Source of the DNA: Deltaproteobacteria bacterium GWC2_65_14
GTDB taxonomy: Bacteria > Desulfobacterota > Deferrimicrobia > Deferrimicrobiales > Deferrimicrobiaceae
DNA: 48,837 nt
Assembly (NCBI GenBank): GCA_001797615.1
Contig: MGPV01000042.1
Coordinates: forward strand, 53,440 to 102,276
Reading direction: 5' to 3'
Shown here: in pieces, positions 17,293 to 25,621 of the stretch
Numbering within the stretch: the first letter of the stretch is position 1
How the letters are laid out: each line of letters starts with the position of its first letter
Program-made: the position numbers and the translations under genes
Notes under the pieces: generated by a model
What the model saw: only the letters and a program-made list of their open reading frames with translations
Database searches by the model: none
What the model was told of the DNA's origin: nothing

Positions 17293-18315
17293 ATGATCAT
17301 CGTGCTGAAAGGCGGGGCGACCGCCCGCGAGATCGAGCTGGTGGAGGAGAAGATCCGCTCGTACGGGCTCACCTGCCACACCTCGAAGGGGGTGGAGAGG
17401 ACGATCATCGGGGCGATCGGCGACGAGCGGCACATGCAGCCGGAAGCCTTCGAGGGGATGGAGTGCGTCGAGAAGGTGCTCCGGATCCTCAAGCCCTACA
17501 AGCTGGTCAGCCGGGACTTCCAGAAGGAGGACACGGTCGTCACCGTGAGGGGGCAGAAGATCGGGGGGGGCACCGTGGCGCTCATCGCGGGGCCCTGCTC
17601 GGTCGAGGGGAAGGAGATGATGCTCGGGGTGGGAAGCCGGGTGGCCTCCTGCGGAGCCTCCTTCCTGCGGGGCGGCGCCTTCAAGCCGCGCACCTCCCCC
17701 TACGCATTCCAGGGGCTGGGGGAGGAGGGGCTGCGGTACCTCGAGGAGGCGCGCGAGATCACCGGGCTGCCGGTGGCCACGGAGCTGATGGACCCCCGGG
17801 ACATCGACCTGGTGGTCCGGTACGCCGACGTGATCCAGATCGGTGCGAGAAACATGCAGAATTTCCGCCTCCTGACCGAAGTGGGGAAGCTCGACAAGCC
17901 TGTGATCCTGAAGCGGGGCTTAAGCGCGACGATCGTGGAGTGGCTGATGTCGGCGGAGTATATCGCCTCCGAGGGGAACAGCCAAATCATCCTCTGCGAG
18001 CGGGGGGTCCGGACCTTCGAGACGGCCACCCGGAATACCTTCGACGTGTCGTCCATCCCGGTCGTGAAGGGGCTCTCCCACCTGCCGGTGATCGCCGACC
18101 CGAGCCACGCGGCGGGAAAGGTGGGGCTGGTCGAGCCGCTGGCCGCCGCCGCGATCGCCGCCGGAGCCGACGGAGTCATGATCGAAGTCCACCCCGACCC
18201 GGAGAGGGCGCTGTCGGACGGTCCGCAGTCGCTCCGGCCCGACGCCTTCCGGGAAATGATCCCCCGCCTGAAGAAGATCGCGCAGGCGGTCGGGAAGACG
18301 CTGGCGAACGCATGA
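17293..18315 (+). CDS. aroF: 3-deoxy-7-phosphoheptulonate synthase (DAHP synthase, type I beta)
   Basis: First step of the shikimate pathway, joining PEP and erythrose 4-phosphate. 340 residues. The first 70 or so residues form a ferredoxin-like domain (MIIVLKGGATAREIELVEEK) as in the Thermotoga enzyme, where it mediates feedback by tyrosine or phenylalanine. The barrel has LIAGPCSVEGKEMM, GGAFKPRTSPYAFQG, IQIGARNMQNFRLLTEVG and VIADPSHAAGK, with metal and PEP ligands. Its stop overlaps tyrA by four bases (ATGA). GGAGGAG precedes ATG 17293. Confidence 0.96.
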   Translation: MIIVLKGGATAREIELVEEKIRSYGLTCHTSKGVERTIIGAIGDERHMQPEAFEGMECVEKVLRILKPYKLVSRDFQKEDTVVTVRGQKIGGGTVALIAGPCSVEGKEMMLGVGSRVASCGASFLRGGAFKPRTSPYAFQGLGEEGLRYLEEAREITGLPVATELMDPRDIDLVVRYADVIQIGARNMQNFRLLTEVGKLDKPVILKRGLSATIVEWLMSAEYIASEGNSQIILCERGVRTFETATRNTFDVSSIPVVKGLSHLPVIADPSHAAGKVGLVEPLAAAAIAAGADGVMIEVHPDPERALSDGPQSLRPDAFREMIPRLKKIAQAVGKTLANA

Positions 18316-19154
18316 GCCGGGAGCGCCTGGGAATCGCGGGGCTGGGACTGATCGGCGGCTCCCTGGCGCTCGCGCTGCGGAGAACGCGGGGTTCCCCGGA
18401 AATCTGGGGATTCGACCGCCGGGCGGAGCACGCCCGGCTGGCCGTGGAGCGGGGCGCGATCGACCGCGCCTGCGGCGAGCGGGAGATCGCCTCGTGCGAC
18501 ATCGTGATGGTCTGCGTTCCGGTCCAGCGCTCCCTGCCCCTCATCCGCCGCCTGGGGAAGAGGATGCGCCCCGGGACGGTGCTGACCGACGCCGGAAGCG
18601 TCAAGGCGGAGATCGTGCGGGCAGGCACGGAGAGCATCGCTCCCGGAGCCGAGTTCGTCGGCGGCCACCCGATCGCCGGGACGGAGAACTCGGGCTTCCT
18701 GGCGGCGGACCCGAAGCTCTTTTCCCGCAAGACCGCGATCCTCACCCCCGCCAGGGGGAACAGCGAGGGAGCGCTCCTCCGGGTCGGGAAGCTGTGGGAA
18801 CGGGCGGGAGCCCGGGTCGTCCGGATGGACCCGGAGACCCACGATCACGTGTTCGCCTACGTGTCCCATCTCCCGCACGCCGTCGCGTACGCCCTGGTCC
18901 ACTCCGTGGCGACCCTCTCCTCCCGGGTACCCCTGGGCTACTCTGCGGGAGGGTTCCGGGATTTCACCCGGATCGCCTCCAGCAATCCCGAGATGTGGAA
19001 GGATATCGTCCTCCAGAACCGGACCGAGGTCCTGCGCGCCGCCGCGCACTACCGGAGGAGCTTCGATCGGCTGACCCGGCTCATCCGGGAACGGGACGAG
19101 ACGGGGCTGATCGCCTATTTTCGAAAGGCGAAACAGACCCGGGACGGGATCTGA
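18312..19154 (+). CDS. tyrA: Prephenate dehydrogenase
   Basis: NAD(P)-dependent step to hydroxyphenylpyruvate for tyrosine. 280 residues. ATG 18312 overlaps the aroF stop. Rossmann motif IAGLGLIGGSLALALRR; VGGHPIAGTENSGFLAA; FAYVSHLPHAVAYAL; and GYSAGGFRDFTRIASSNPEMW as the C-terminal helical-domain signature. There is no ACT domain, so feedback control of the branch likely sits in AroF and PheA. It ends one base before aroA starts. Confidence 0.95.
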   Translation: MSRERLGIAGLGLIGGSLALALRRTRGSPEIWGFDRRAEHARLAVERGAIDRACGEREIASCDIVMVCVPVQRSLPLIRRLGKRMRPGTVLTDAGSVKAEIVRAGTESIAPGAEFVGGHPIAGTENSGFLAADPKLFSRKTAILTPARGNSEGALLRVGKLWERAGARVVRMDPETHDHVFAYVSHLPHAVAYALVHSVATLSSRVPLGYSAGGFRDFTRIASSNPEMWKDIVLQNRTEVLRAAAHYRRSFDRLTRLIRERDETGLIAYFRKAKQTRDGI

Positions 19155-19155
19155 C

Positions 19156-20433
19156 GTGAAGCGCACGGGCGGACTGGAAGGAACGGTCGGAGTACCCGGA
19201 GACAAGTCGATCAGCCACAGATCCGTCCTGTTGGCCTCCCTGGCCGGAGGGGAGAGCAGGATCCGGGGGTTCCTGTCCGCGGAGGACACCCGGCGGACGG
19301 TGACGATGATGCGGGCGCTGGGGGTTTCGATCGAGGAGCGGTCCGCAACGGAGCTGCGGATCGAGGGCCCGGGGATGCGGCGGTTTTCCGAGCCCGGGGA
19401 CGTCATCGACGCGGGGAACTCCGGGACGACGATCCGGATCGGGGCCGGGCTGCTCGCGGCGCAGCCTTTCGTCACCTTCATCACCGGAGATCCCTATCTC
19501 CGTCGCCGGCCCATGGGAAGGATCGTGCTCCCGCTTTCCCGGATGGGGGCGAGGATCACCGGCCGCCGCGACGACACCTTTCCGCCGCTCTGCATCCGGG
19601 GCGGTACGCTCCAGGGGATCCGGTACGAGATGCCGGTCGCCTCCGCCCAGGTGAAGTCCTGCCTCCTGCTGGCCGGTCTCCACGCCGATTCCCCGGTCAC
19701 GGTCGTGGAGCCGCTCCCCTCGCGGGACCACACGGAGAGGATGCTGTCGGCGATGGGTGCGCGGGTGATCCGGGACGGGGACGGGATCACGGTCCATCCC
19801 GCGGAGGCCCTCCCCCCCCTTACGATGCAGGCCCCCGGCGACATCTCCTCGGCCGCCTTTTTCCTGGTGCTCGCCGCCTGCCTGCCGGGCTCCCGCCTCC
19901 GGATCCCGGGGGTGGGGGTGAACCCGGGGAGGACCGGGGCCGTCGAGGTGCTCCGCAGGATGGGGGCGGAGATCACCTTCGAGTCGGTCCGGGAGGAGGG
20001 GGGGGAACCGGTCGCCGATCTGGTCGTCCGGGGCCGGGAGCTCGTCGGAACGGAGGTGGAGCCGGCGGAGATCCCTTCCCTGATCGACGAGGTTCCCGCG
20101 ATCTGCGCCGCCGCCGCGCTGGCCCGGGGCCGCACGGAGATCCGGGGGGCGCAGGAGCTGCGGGTGAAGGAGTCGGACCGGATCGGGGCGATGCGTTCTT
20201 CCCTTTCCCGGCTCGGAGTTCCGTGCGGCGAAACTCCGGACGGGATCTGGGTCGAGGGGCCGGCCCGGCTGCGGGAAGGCGAAACCTGCGACAGCGGCGG
20301 AGACCACCGGATCGCGATGTCGATCCTGGTCCTTTCCGCCGCGAGCGGGGTTCCGGTGAAGGTTTCCGACACCTCCTGCATCGCCACGTCGTTTCCCGGG
20401 TTCGAGGAACGTCTCGGGGAACTGGTCCGGTGA
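19156..20433 (+). CDS. aroA: 3-phosphoshikimate 1-carboxyvinyltransferase (EPSP synthase)
   Basis: Joins PEP and shikimate 3-phosphate. 425 residues. VPGDKSISHRSVLLASLAGG holds the catalytic Lys and Ser; IDAGNSGTTIRIGAGLLA is the PEP-site loop; ELRVKESDRIGAM and DHRIAMSILVLS are the C-terminal signatures. GTG 19156 follows the tyrA stop after one base. Its stop overlaps cmk (GTGA). Confidence 0.96.
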   Translation: MKRTGGLEGTVGVPGDKSISHRSVLLASLAGGESRIRGFLSAEDTRRTVTMMRALGVSIEERSATELRIEGPGMRRFSEPGDVIDAGNSGTTIRIGAGLLAAQPFVTFITGDPYLRRRPMGRIVLPLSRMGARITGRRDDTFPPLCIRGGTLQGIRYEMPVASAQVKSCLLLAGLHADSPVTVVEPLPSRDHTERMLSAMGARVIRDGDGITVHPAEALPPLTMQAPGDISSAAFFLVLAACLPGSRLRIPGVGVNPGRTGAVEVLRRMGAEITFESVREEGGEPVADLVVRGRELVGTEVEPAEIPSLIDEVPAICAAAALARGRTEIRGAQELRVKESDRIGAMRSSLSRLGVPCGETPDGIWVEGPARLREGETCDSGGDHRIAMSILVLSAASGVPVKVSDTSCIATSFPGFEERLGELVR

Positions 20434-21125
20434 GGGAGAGGCCGATCGTGACGATCGACGGCCCCTCCGGCGCCGGGAAGAGCACCGTGTCCCGTCTCCT
20501 GGCAAAAAGGGCCGGGTTCGTCCGGCTGGACACGGGGGCGATGTACCGCGCCTGCGCGCTGGCCGCCCGGAGGGCCGGGATCCCATGGTCCGACGGGGAT
20601 GCGCTCGGCCGGCTCTGCGGGCGGTTGTCGATGGAGTTCCGCCCGGCGGACGGGGAGCTGCGGCTGTTCCTGTCGGAGGAGGATGTGAGCGGCCCCATCC
20701 GGTCTCCGGAGGTCAGCATGGGGGCGTCGGAGGTGTCCGCCCATGGGCCGGTGCGGGACTCGCTGGTCGCGCTCCAGCGGAGGATGGGGGAGCGGGGAGG
20801 CGTGGTGCTGGAAGGACGCGACACGGGGACGGTGGTCTTCCCGGACGCCGAGGTGAAGTTCTACCTGGACGCGCAGGCGGCCGTGCGGGCGATGCGGCGG
20901 TATCTCGAGTGGGGGGCGGAGGCGGGGAAGCCGTTCGAAGAGGTGTTCCGGGAGGTGCTGCGGCGGGACATCCAGGACAGCACCCGGGAGCACTCCCCGC
21001 TTTCCGTCCCGCCCGGGGCGATCCGGATCGACTCCACGAACCTCTCCGCGGGGGAGGTGGTCGACGCCATGATGCGCCATCTTCCCGTCTCGGAGGGAAG
21101 GAGCCGGGAAGGAGCGGACCGGTGA
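20430..21125 (+). CDS. cmk: Cytidylate kinase
   Basis: Phosphorylates CMP and dCMP. 231 residues. Walker A in IDGPSGAGKSTVSRLLA, LDTGAMYRACALAARRAG for the CMP pocket, and VLEGRDTGTVVFPDA. GTG 20430 overlaps aroA and its own stop overlaps ispH (GTGA in both cases). cmk next to aroA and rpsA is a widespread arrangement. The C-terminal 15 residues are charged and variable. Confidence 0.95.
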   Translation: MRERPIVTIDGPSGAGKSTVSRLLAKRAGFVRLDTGAMYRACALAARRAGIPWSDGDALGRLCGRLSMEFRPADGELRLFLSEEDVSGPIRSPEVSMGASEVSAHGPVRDSLVALQRRMGERGGVVLEGRDTGTVVFPDAEVKFYLDAQAAVRAMRRYLEWGAEAGKPFEEVFREVLRRDIQDSTREHSPLSVPPGAIRIDSTNLSAGEVVDAMMRHLPVSEGRSREGADR

Positions 21126-22012
21126 AACGGATCCACATCGCCCGGAGCGCGGGGTTCTGCTTCGGCGTCAAGCGGGCGATCTCGATCGCGAACGACACCG
21201 CGCGGAAGGGGGAGAAGGACCGGGAGGTGCGCCCCATCCATTCCCTGGGTCCGCTGATCCACAATCCCCAGGCGGTGCGGGACCTGGAGACCCGGGGGGT
21301 CCATGTCGTCGAGTCGGTGGACCAGATCGCCTGCGGGAAGGTGATCGTCCGGTCCCACGGCATCACCCGCGCCGACCAGGAGGCGCTGCGCGGGAAGGAA
21401 GTGGAGGTCATCGACGCCACCTGCCCGTTCGTGAGCAAGGCGCAGGAGCATGCCTCCCGGCTGAGCCGGGAGGGGTACGCGGTGATCGTGGTGGGAGACG
21501 AGAACCATCCGGAAGTGAAGAGCATCGTCAGCTATATCGGCCCGGGGGTTCCGATCCTCGCCTCCCTGGAGGAGATCCGGCGCATCAAGCCCGGGGTCCG
21601 GAAGGCGGGGATCGTCGCGCAGACGACCCAGTCGCTCGAGCGTCTGCTGGAGTTCGTCTCGGCTGCCCTGTCGAAGTTCCCCGAGGTGCGGGTCTACAAC
21701 ACGATCTGCAACGCGACGATCCTGCGGCAGAAGGAGTCCATCGCGGTTGCCGGGAGGACCGACCTGATGATCGTCCTGGGGGGCTACAACAGTGCGAACA
21801 CCCGGCGGCTCTTCGAGATCTGCCGGGAAATCAACGAGAACACGCTCCACATCGAGACCGCGGAGGAACTGTCGACGGGGCCGCTCGAAGGGGTCGCCAG
21901 CGTGGGGGTGACGGCAGGGGCCTCCACTCCCCAGTGGATCATCGACGGACTGGTCGGGAAAATCCGGGAAACCTGGTCCGGAGAACCGGTGGAAGTGGTC
22001 TACACCCAGTAG
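21122..22012 (+). CDS. ispH: 4-hydroxy-3-methylbut-2-enyl diphosphate reductase
   Basis: Last step of the MEP pathway, making IPP and DMAPP. 296 residues. The three cluster cysteines are Cys13 (SAGFCFGVKRAI), Cys101 (IDATCPFVSKA) and Cys196 (YNTICNATILRQ) for a [4Fe-4S] centre. VRSHGI and VGDENHPEV are other family blocks, and TAGASTPQWII lies near the C-terminus. GTG 21122 overlaps cmk. 84 bases separate it from rpsA. Confidence 0.96.
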   Translation: MKRIHIARSAGFCFGVKRAISIANDTARKGEKDREVRPIHSLGPLIHNPQAVRDLETRGVHVVESVDQIACGKVIVRSHGITRADQEALRGKEVEVIDATCPFVSKAQEHASRLSREGYAVIVVGDENHPEVKSIVSYIGPGVPILASLEEIRRIKPGVRKAGIVAQTTQSLERLLEFVSAALSKFPEVRVYNTICNATILRQKESIAVAGRTDLMIVLGGYNSANTRRLFEICREINENTLHIETAEELSTGPLEGVASVGVTAGASTPQWIIDGLVGKIRETWSGEPVEVVYTQ

Positions 22013-22096
22013 CGGAACCCCGCGAAAACCCATGATACTGGTTGCATCTTTCACGGGGTATGATATACGGACAGCATAATCCACAAGGAGCGGAAG

Positions 22097-23860
22097 ATGG
22101 ACGACAAACCCGTTGACCAGAACCAACCGGACGGGAACCGGATGGATGCAGAGGATGGCGACATCGGGCACCCGGGCAAGACCGAGGACGACTTCGGGAA
22201 GATGTTCGAGGAGAGTCTGGAAACCCCCCAGGAGGGCGAGATCATCCACGGGGTGGTGATCCAGGTGCTGAAGGATTATGTCGCGGTCAACATCCACCGG
22301 AAATCCGAGGGGATGCTGCAGCTCACCGACCTGACCGAGGAGGAGCGGTCCTCCCTCTCGCCGGGGGACCCGCTCGACGTGATGGTCGAGCGGTACGACT
22401 CCACCCAGGGGTTCGTCCTGCTGTCCCGGGAAAAGGTGCTGCGCGCCCGGATGTGGGACGACCTCCAGAAGGCCCACGAGGAGGGAACCCCCGTTCCCGG
22501 GAAGATCGTGGCCAAGGTCAAGGGCGGATACACGGTCGACATCGACGGCGTGAAGGCCTTTCTCCCCGGGAGCCAGGTGGACCTGCGTCCCGTGCGCGAC
22601 AACGAGTCGGTCATCGGGCTCGAGGGGAAGTTCAAGGTGCTCAAGCTCTCGCGGAAGAAGGCCAACGTGGTGGTCTCCAGGCGCGCGCAGCTGGAGCAGA
22701 ACCGGGAATCCGGCCGGAAGACGATCCTCGAGAAGATCCGGGAGGGGGACGTCGTCGAGGGGAAGGTCAAGAACATCACCGACTACGGCGTGTTCATGGA
22801 CCTGGGGGGGCTCGACGGGCTGATGCACATCACCGACATGAGCTACGGGAAGGTGTCCCGTCCCTCCGACGTCTGCAAAGTGGGGGACGTCTTCCGCGTG
22901 AAGGTGATCCGGTTCGACCGGGAAAAGGAGCGGATCTCCCTGGGACTCAAGCAGATGAAGCCGGATCCCTGGGAGGGAATCGATTCCCGCTACAGGCCGG
23001 AGACGCGCCTCTCCGGCCGGGTGACGAACACCACCCGATATGGCGCCTTCATCGAGCTGGAGGAGGGGGTGGAAGGGCTCCTGCACGTTTCCGAAATGTC
23101 CTGGAGCAAGCGCCTCCGGGATCCCTCCGAGGTCATGACGGTGGGAGATACGGTCGAGGTCGTGGTCCTGAAGCTGGAGCAGGAGCAGAAGAAGATCTCT
23201 CTGGGATTCAAGCAGCTTCTCCCCAATCCGTGGGAGCAGCTCCGGGTCGCGCACCCGGAGGGGTCCGAGGTGGAAGGGGTCGTGAAGAACCTCACCGATT
23301 TCGGGGTGTTCGTGGACATCGGGGGGGAGATCGACGGGCTGGTCCACATCTCCGACCTCACCTGGAGCCAGCGGGTGAAGCATCCCGGGGAGCTCCTGAA
23401 GCGGGGGGACAGGGTCCGGGCGAAGGTCCTCAAGGTCGACCCGCATGCCCAGAAGTTCTCCCTCGGGATCAAGCATCTGGAGTCGGACCCGTGGGACGGC
23501 GTCGAGGGCCGGTTCCGGAAGGGGGCGGCGGTGAACGGGAAGATCACCCGTGTGGCCGACTTCGGCGTGTTCGTGGAGCTCGAGGAGGGGGTCGAGGGGC
23601 TCGTTCACATCTCCGAGCTCTCCCGGGAAAAGGTCGACACTCCCCACTCCCTCTTCAAGGCGGGAGATGCGGTGGGGGCGGTGGTGCTGTCGGTGGACCG
23701 GGCCGGCAAGAAGATCTCCCTGAGCGTTCGCGCGCACCAGGACGGGATGGAGCGGAAGGACCTGGAGTCCTACATGTCCCGCTCTTCCGATCCCCCGGAA
23801 AACATGACCGCTCTCGGGGAGGCGCTGACCCGGGCGAAGATGAAGATCAACGGGGAGTGA
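22097..23860 (+). CDS. rpsA: Ribosomal protein S1
   Basis: RNA-binding ribosomal protein that helps the 30S subunit load mRNA. 587 residues with six S1 (OB-fold) repeats at roughly 46-115, 131-197, 215-284, 301-370, 387-457 and 474-540; the last four carry the canonical pattern, e.g. KNITDYGVFMDLGGLDGLMH and KNLTDFGVFVDIGGEIDGLVH split over the repeats. An acidic N-terminal extension of about 40 residues precedes repeat 1. AAGGAG is six bases before ATG 22097. The 84-base leader zone holds TTGCAT at 22042 and TATACG at 22064, a weak promoter pair, and a long-range CCCCG/CGGGG match, so its own control is possible. Confidence 0.95.
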   Translation: MDDKPVDQNQPDGNRMDAEDGDIGHPGKTEDDFGKMFEESLETPQEGEIIHGVVIQVLKDYVAVNIHRKSEGMLQLTDLTEEERSSLSPGDPLDVMVERYDSTQGFVLLSREKVLRARMWDDLQKAHEEGTPVPGKIVAKVKGGYTVDIDGVKAFLPGSQVDLRPVRDNESVIGLEGKFKVLKLSRKKANVVVSRRAQLEQNRESGRKTILEKIREGDVVEGKVKNITDYGVFMDLGGLDGLMHITDMSYGKVSRPSDVCKVGDVFRVKVIRFDREKERISLGLKQMKPDPWEGIDSRYRPETRLSGRVTNTTRYGAFIELEEGVEGLLHVSEMSWSKRLRDPSEVMTVGDTVEVVVLKLEQEQKKISLGFKQLLPNPWEQLRVAHPEGSEVEGVVKNLTDFGVFVDIGGEIDGLVHISDLTWSQRVKHPGELLKRGDRVRAKVLKVDPHAQKFSLGIKHLESDPWDGVEGRFRKGAAVNGKITRVADFGVFVELEEGVEGLVHISELSREKVDTPHSLFKAGDAVGAVVLSVDRAGKKISLSVRAHQDGMERKDLESYMSRSSDPPENMTALGEALTRAKMKINGE

Positions 23861-23873
23861 CCCCGGGGGCCGC

Positions 23874-24776
23874 ATGACCGAAGGGAGTCCATCCCCCGTG
23901 CGACGGGGACGTCGTCCGTTTCTCCGGGGATGCGCCGTCATTCTCGCGTCAATGGCCGGGTTTTTCCTCCTGTTGGGGATCGTTTCCCGGATGGGCGATA
24001 TGTCGTTTTTGGGGGGCGGAAAGGTCGGCATCGTTCCCATCATTGGGCTGATCGCCGACTCCGAACCGGTCATCGGGCAGATCCGCAAGTTCGCGAAGGA
24101 CGATTCGGTCAAGGCGATCGTCCTCCGGATCAACTCCCCGGGGGGAGGGGTCGGTCCCTCCCAGGAGATCCACGAGGAGGTCCGGAAGCTCCGGGGGAAG
24201 AAGGTGGTGGTGACCTCCATGGGGGCGCTGGCCGCCTCCGGGGGATACTACATCGCCTGCGCCTCCGAGAAGATCTTCGCCAACCCCGGGACCATCACCG
24301 GCTCCATCGGCGTCATCATGCAGTTCGTGAACGTCAAGGAGCTGATCGAGAAGATCGGGGTCCGGGGGATGGTGGTCAAGAGCGGCGACTACAAGGACAT
24401 CGGCTCCCCCGTCCGGGAGATGAAGCCCGGGGAGCGGAAGCTCCTCCAGGGGGTGATCGACAACGTCCACGGACAGTTCGTGGGAGCGGTGGCCGAGGGG
24501 AGGAACCTGCCGCGGGAACAGGTTCTCGCGATCGCCGACGGCCGGATCTTCTCCGGGGAGCAGGCGAAGGAGCGGGGGCTGGTCGACGTCCTCGGGAACC
24601 AGGAGGACGCGGTCGCGGAGGCGGCCCGGATGGCGAAGATCGAGGGGGAGCCGAAGGTGGTCACTCCCCCGAAAAAGCGGTTCTCCATTCTGGAATTGCT
24701 TCGGGACGAGGCGAAAAGTATAATCGACGAGGCATTGACCCATTCCCGGTTTCGATTGGACTATCTTTCACGATAA
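23874..24776 (+). CDS. sppA: Signal peptide peptidase SppA, short (36-kDa) type
   Basis: Membrane-bound serine protease that degrades cleaved signal peptides. 300 residues with a membrane anchor at about 19-38 (CAVILASMAGFFLLLGIV). Crotonase-like fold with IVLRINSPGGGVGPSQEI; nucleophile Ser122 in ALAASGGYYIAC and general-base Lys174 in VKSGDYKDIGSPVRE, the Ser-Lys dyad of the single-domain SppA form. It follows rpsA by 13 bases. The 3' end carries a promoter for ihfB. Confidence 0.93.
   Translation: MTEGSPSPVRRGRRPFLRGCAVILASMAGFFLLLGIVSRMGDMSFLGGGKVGIVPIIGLIADSEPVIGQIRKFAKDDSVKAIVLRINSPGGGVGPSQEIHEEVRKLRGKKVVVTSMGALAASGGYYIACASEKIFANPGTITGSIGVIMQFVNVKELIEKIGVRGMVVKSGDYKDIGSPVREMKPGERKLLQGVIDNVHGQFVGAVAEGRNLPREQVLAIADGRIFSGEQAKERGLVDVLGNQEDAVAEAARMAKIEGEPKVVTPPKKRFSILELLRDEAKSIIDEALTHSRFRLDYLSR
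24696..24724 (+). promoter_or_regulatory. Internal promoter for ihfB
   Basis: Inside the 3' end of sppA: TTGCTT at 24696-24701, 17-base spacer, perfect TATAAT at 24719-24724. The predicted start near 24731 leaves a leader of about 67 bases before ihfB. AT-rich hexamers of this quality are rare in such GC-rich coding sequence. Confidence 0.5.
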
Positions 24777-24797
24777 CGATCCCGGAGGGAACGTGGC

Positions 24798-25076
24798 ATG
24801 ACGAAGAGCGACCTGGTGCAGATGATGTCGGAGAAACTCGGCACGCTGACGAAGAAGGAATGCGAGGTGATCGTGGACACGGTCTTCCACAACATGCGGG
24901 ATGCCCTGCAGCGCGGGGAGAAGATCGAGATCCGAGGCTTCGGCAGCTTCACCGTCCGCGTCCGCCGCGCAAAGGAGGGGCGCAATCCCAAGACCGGGGA
25001 AAAGGTCTTCATCCCGGAAAAAAGGATCCCCTTCTTCAAGGTCGGCAAGGAACTGCGGGAGATGGTCAACGGGTGA
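24798..25076 (+). CDS. ihfB: Integration host factor subunit beta / HU-family DNA-bending protein
   Basis: Small nucleoid protein that bends DNA. 92 residues, one less or two off the usual IHF-beta length. MTKSDLVQMMSEKLGTLTKKE at the start, RGFGSFTVRVRRAKEGRNP as the DNA-binding arm with the intercalating proline in GRNPKTGEKV, and a C-terminal helix. The position after rpsA and sppA and the sequence of the arm favour IHF-beta over HU. ATG 24798 is preceded by GGAGGGAACGTGGC. It ends eight bases before the HIT gene. Confidence 0.92.
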   Translation: MTKSDLVQMMSEKLGTLTKKECEVIVDTVFHNMRDALQRGEKIEIRGFGSFTVRVRRAKEGRNPKTGEKVFIPEKRIPFFKVGKELREMVNG

Positions 25077-25083
25077 CCCCGTA

Positions 25084-25584
25084 GTGGAGCGGATCTTCTC
25101 CCCCTGGCGGATGGAGTATATCCGGGGGGGCGGTTCCTCCGGAGGGCGGTGCATCTTCTGCGTAGGCGAGGATGAGCGGGACGACCCCGAGCGGCTGGTG
25201 CTCGGGCTGTACCCGGCCACCCTCGCCGTCCTGAACCGGTATCCCTACAACAACGGGCATGTTCTGCTGGCCCCGAGGAGACACGTGGCCGATCTTTCCG
25301 ACCTCACGCCGGAGGAGCGGGGGGAGCTGATCTCCCTGCTTGCCCTGGGCACGAAGGCGATCGGGGAGGAGTATTCCCCGGAGGGGCTCAACATCGGGAT
25401 GAACCTCGGCAAGGCGGCCGGCGCCGGGGTGGAAGACCACCTGCATCTGCATCTCGTTCCCCGGTGGAAAGGGGACACGAACTTCATGACCTCCGTCGTG
25501 TCGACCCGCGTTCTCCCGGAATCGCTTCGGGAGACGCATGCGAGGCTTTCCGGGAGATTCGGGCCGCTGCGTCCCTCCCGGTGA
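25084..25584 (+). CDS. HIT-family nucleotide hydrolase/phosphorylase
   Basis: 166-residue histidine-triad protein. The triad EDHLHLHLVPRW (H-x-H-x-H-hydrophobic) is complete; RCIFC near the N-terminus may bind zinc; NRYPYNNGHVLLAPRRHVADL is the core strand-helix block. The FSPWRMEYI N-terminus matches the branch of diadenosine tetraphosphate phosphorylase-like HIT proteins that I know from actinobacteria and deltaproteobacteria, so action on dinucleoside polyphosphates is the likely role. GTG 25084 is the first in-frame start after ihfB; its ribosome site is poor, so coupling to ihfB is probable. Confidence 0.9.
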   Translation: MERIFSPWRMEYIRGGGSSGGRCIFCVGEDERDDPERLVLGLYPATLAVLNRYPYNNGHVLLAPRRHVADLSDLTPEERGELISLLALGTKAIGEEYSPEGLNIGMNLGKAAGAGVEDHLHLHLVPRWKGDTNFMTSVVSTRVLPESLRETHARLSGRFGPLRPSR

Positions 25585-25621
25585 CCTCCGCGCCCGGCGA
25601 CCGCCACTCCGCGAGAAGGTG

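Noticed and set aside
20861-24220. Very long minus-strand open frame (over 1,100 codons) opposite cmk, ispH and rpsA; similar ones at 33942-37043 and 12003-14372
   Set aside because: High GC makes antisense frames stay open. The predicted proteins are Arg/Pro/Asp/Gly-rich with no motifs, and the plus-strand genes are unmistakable.
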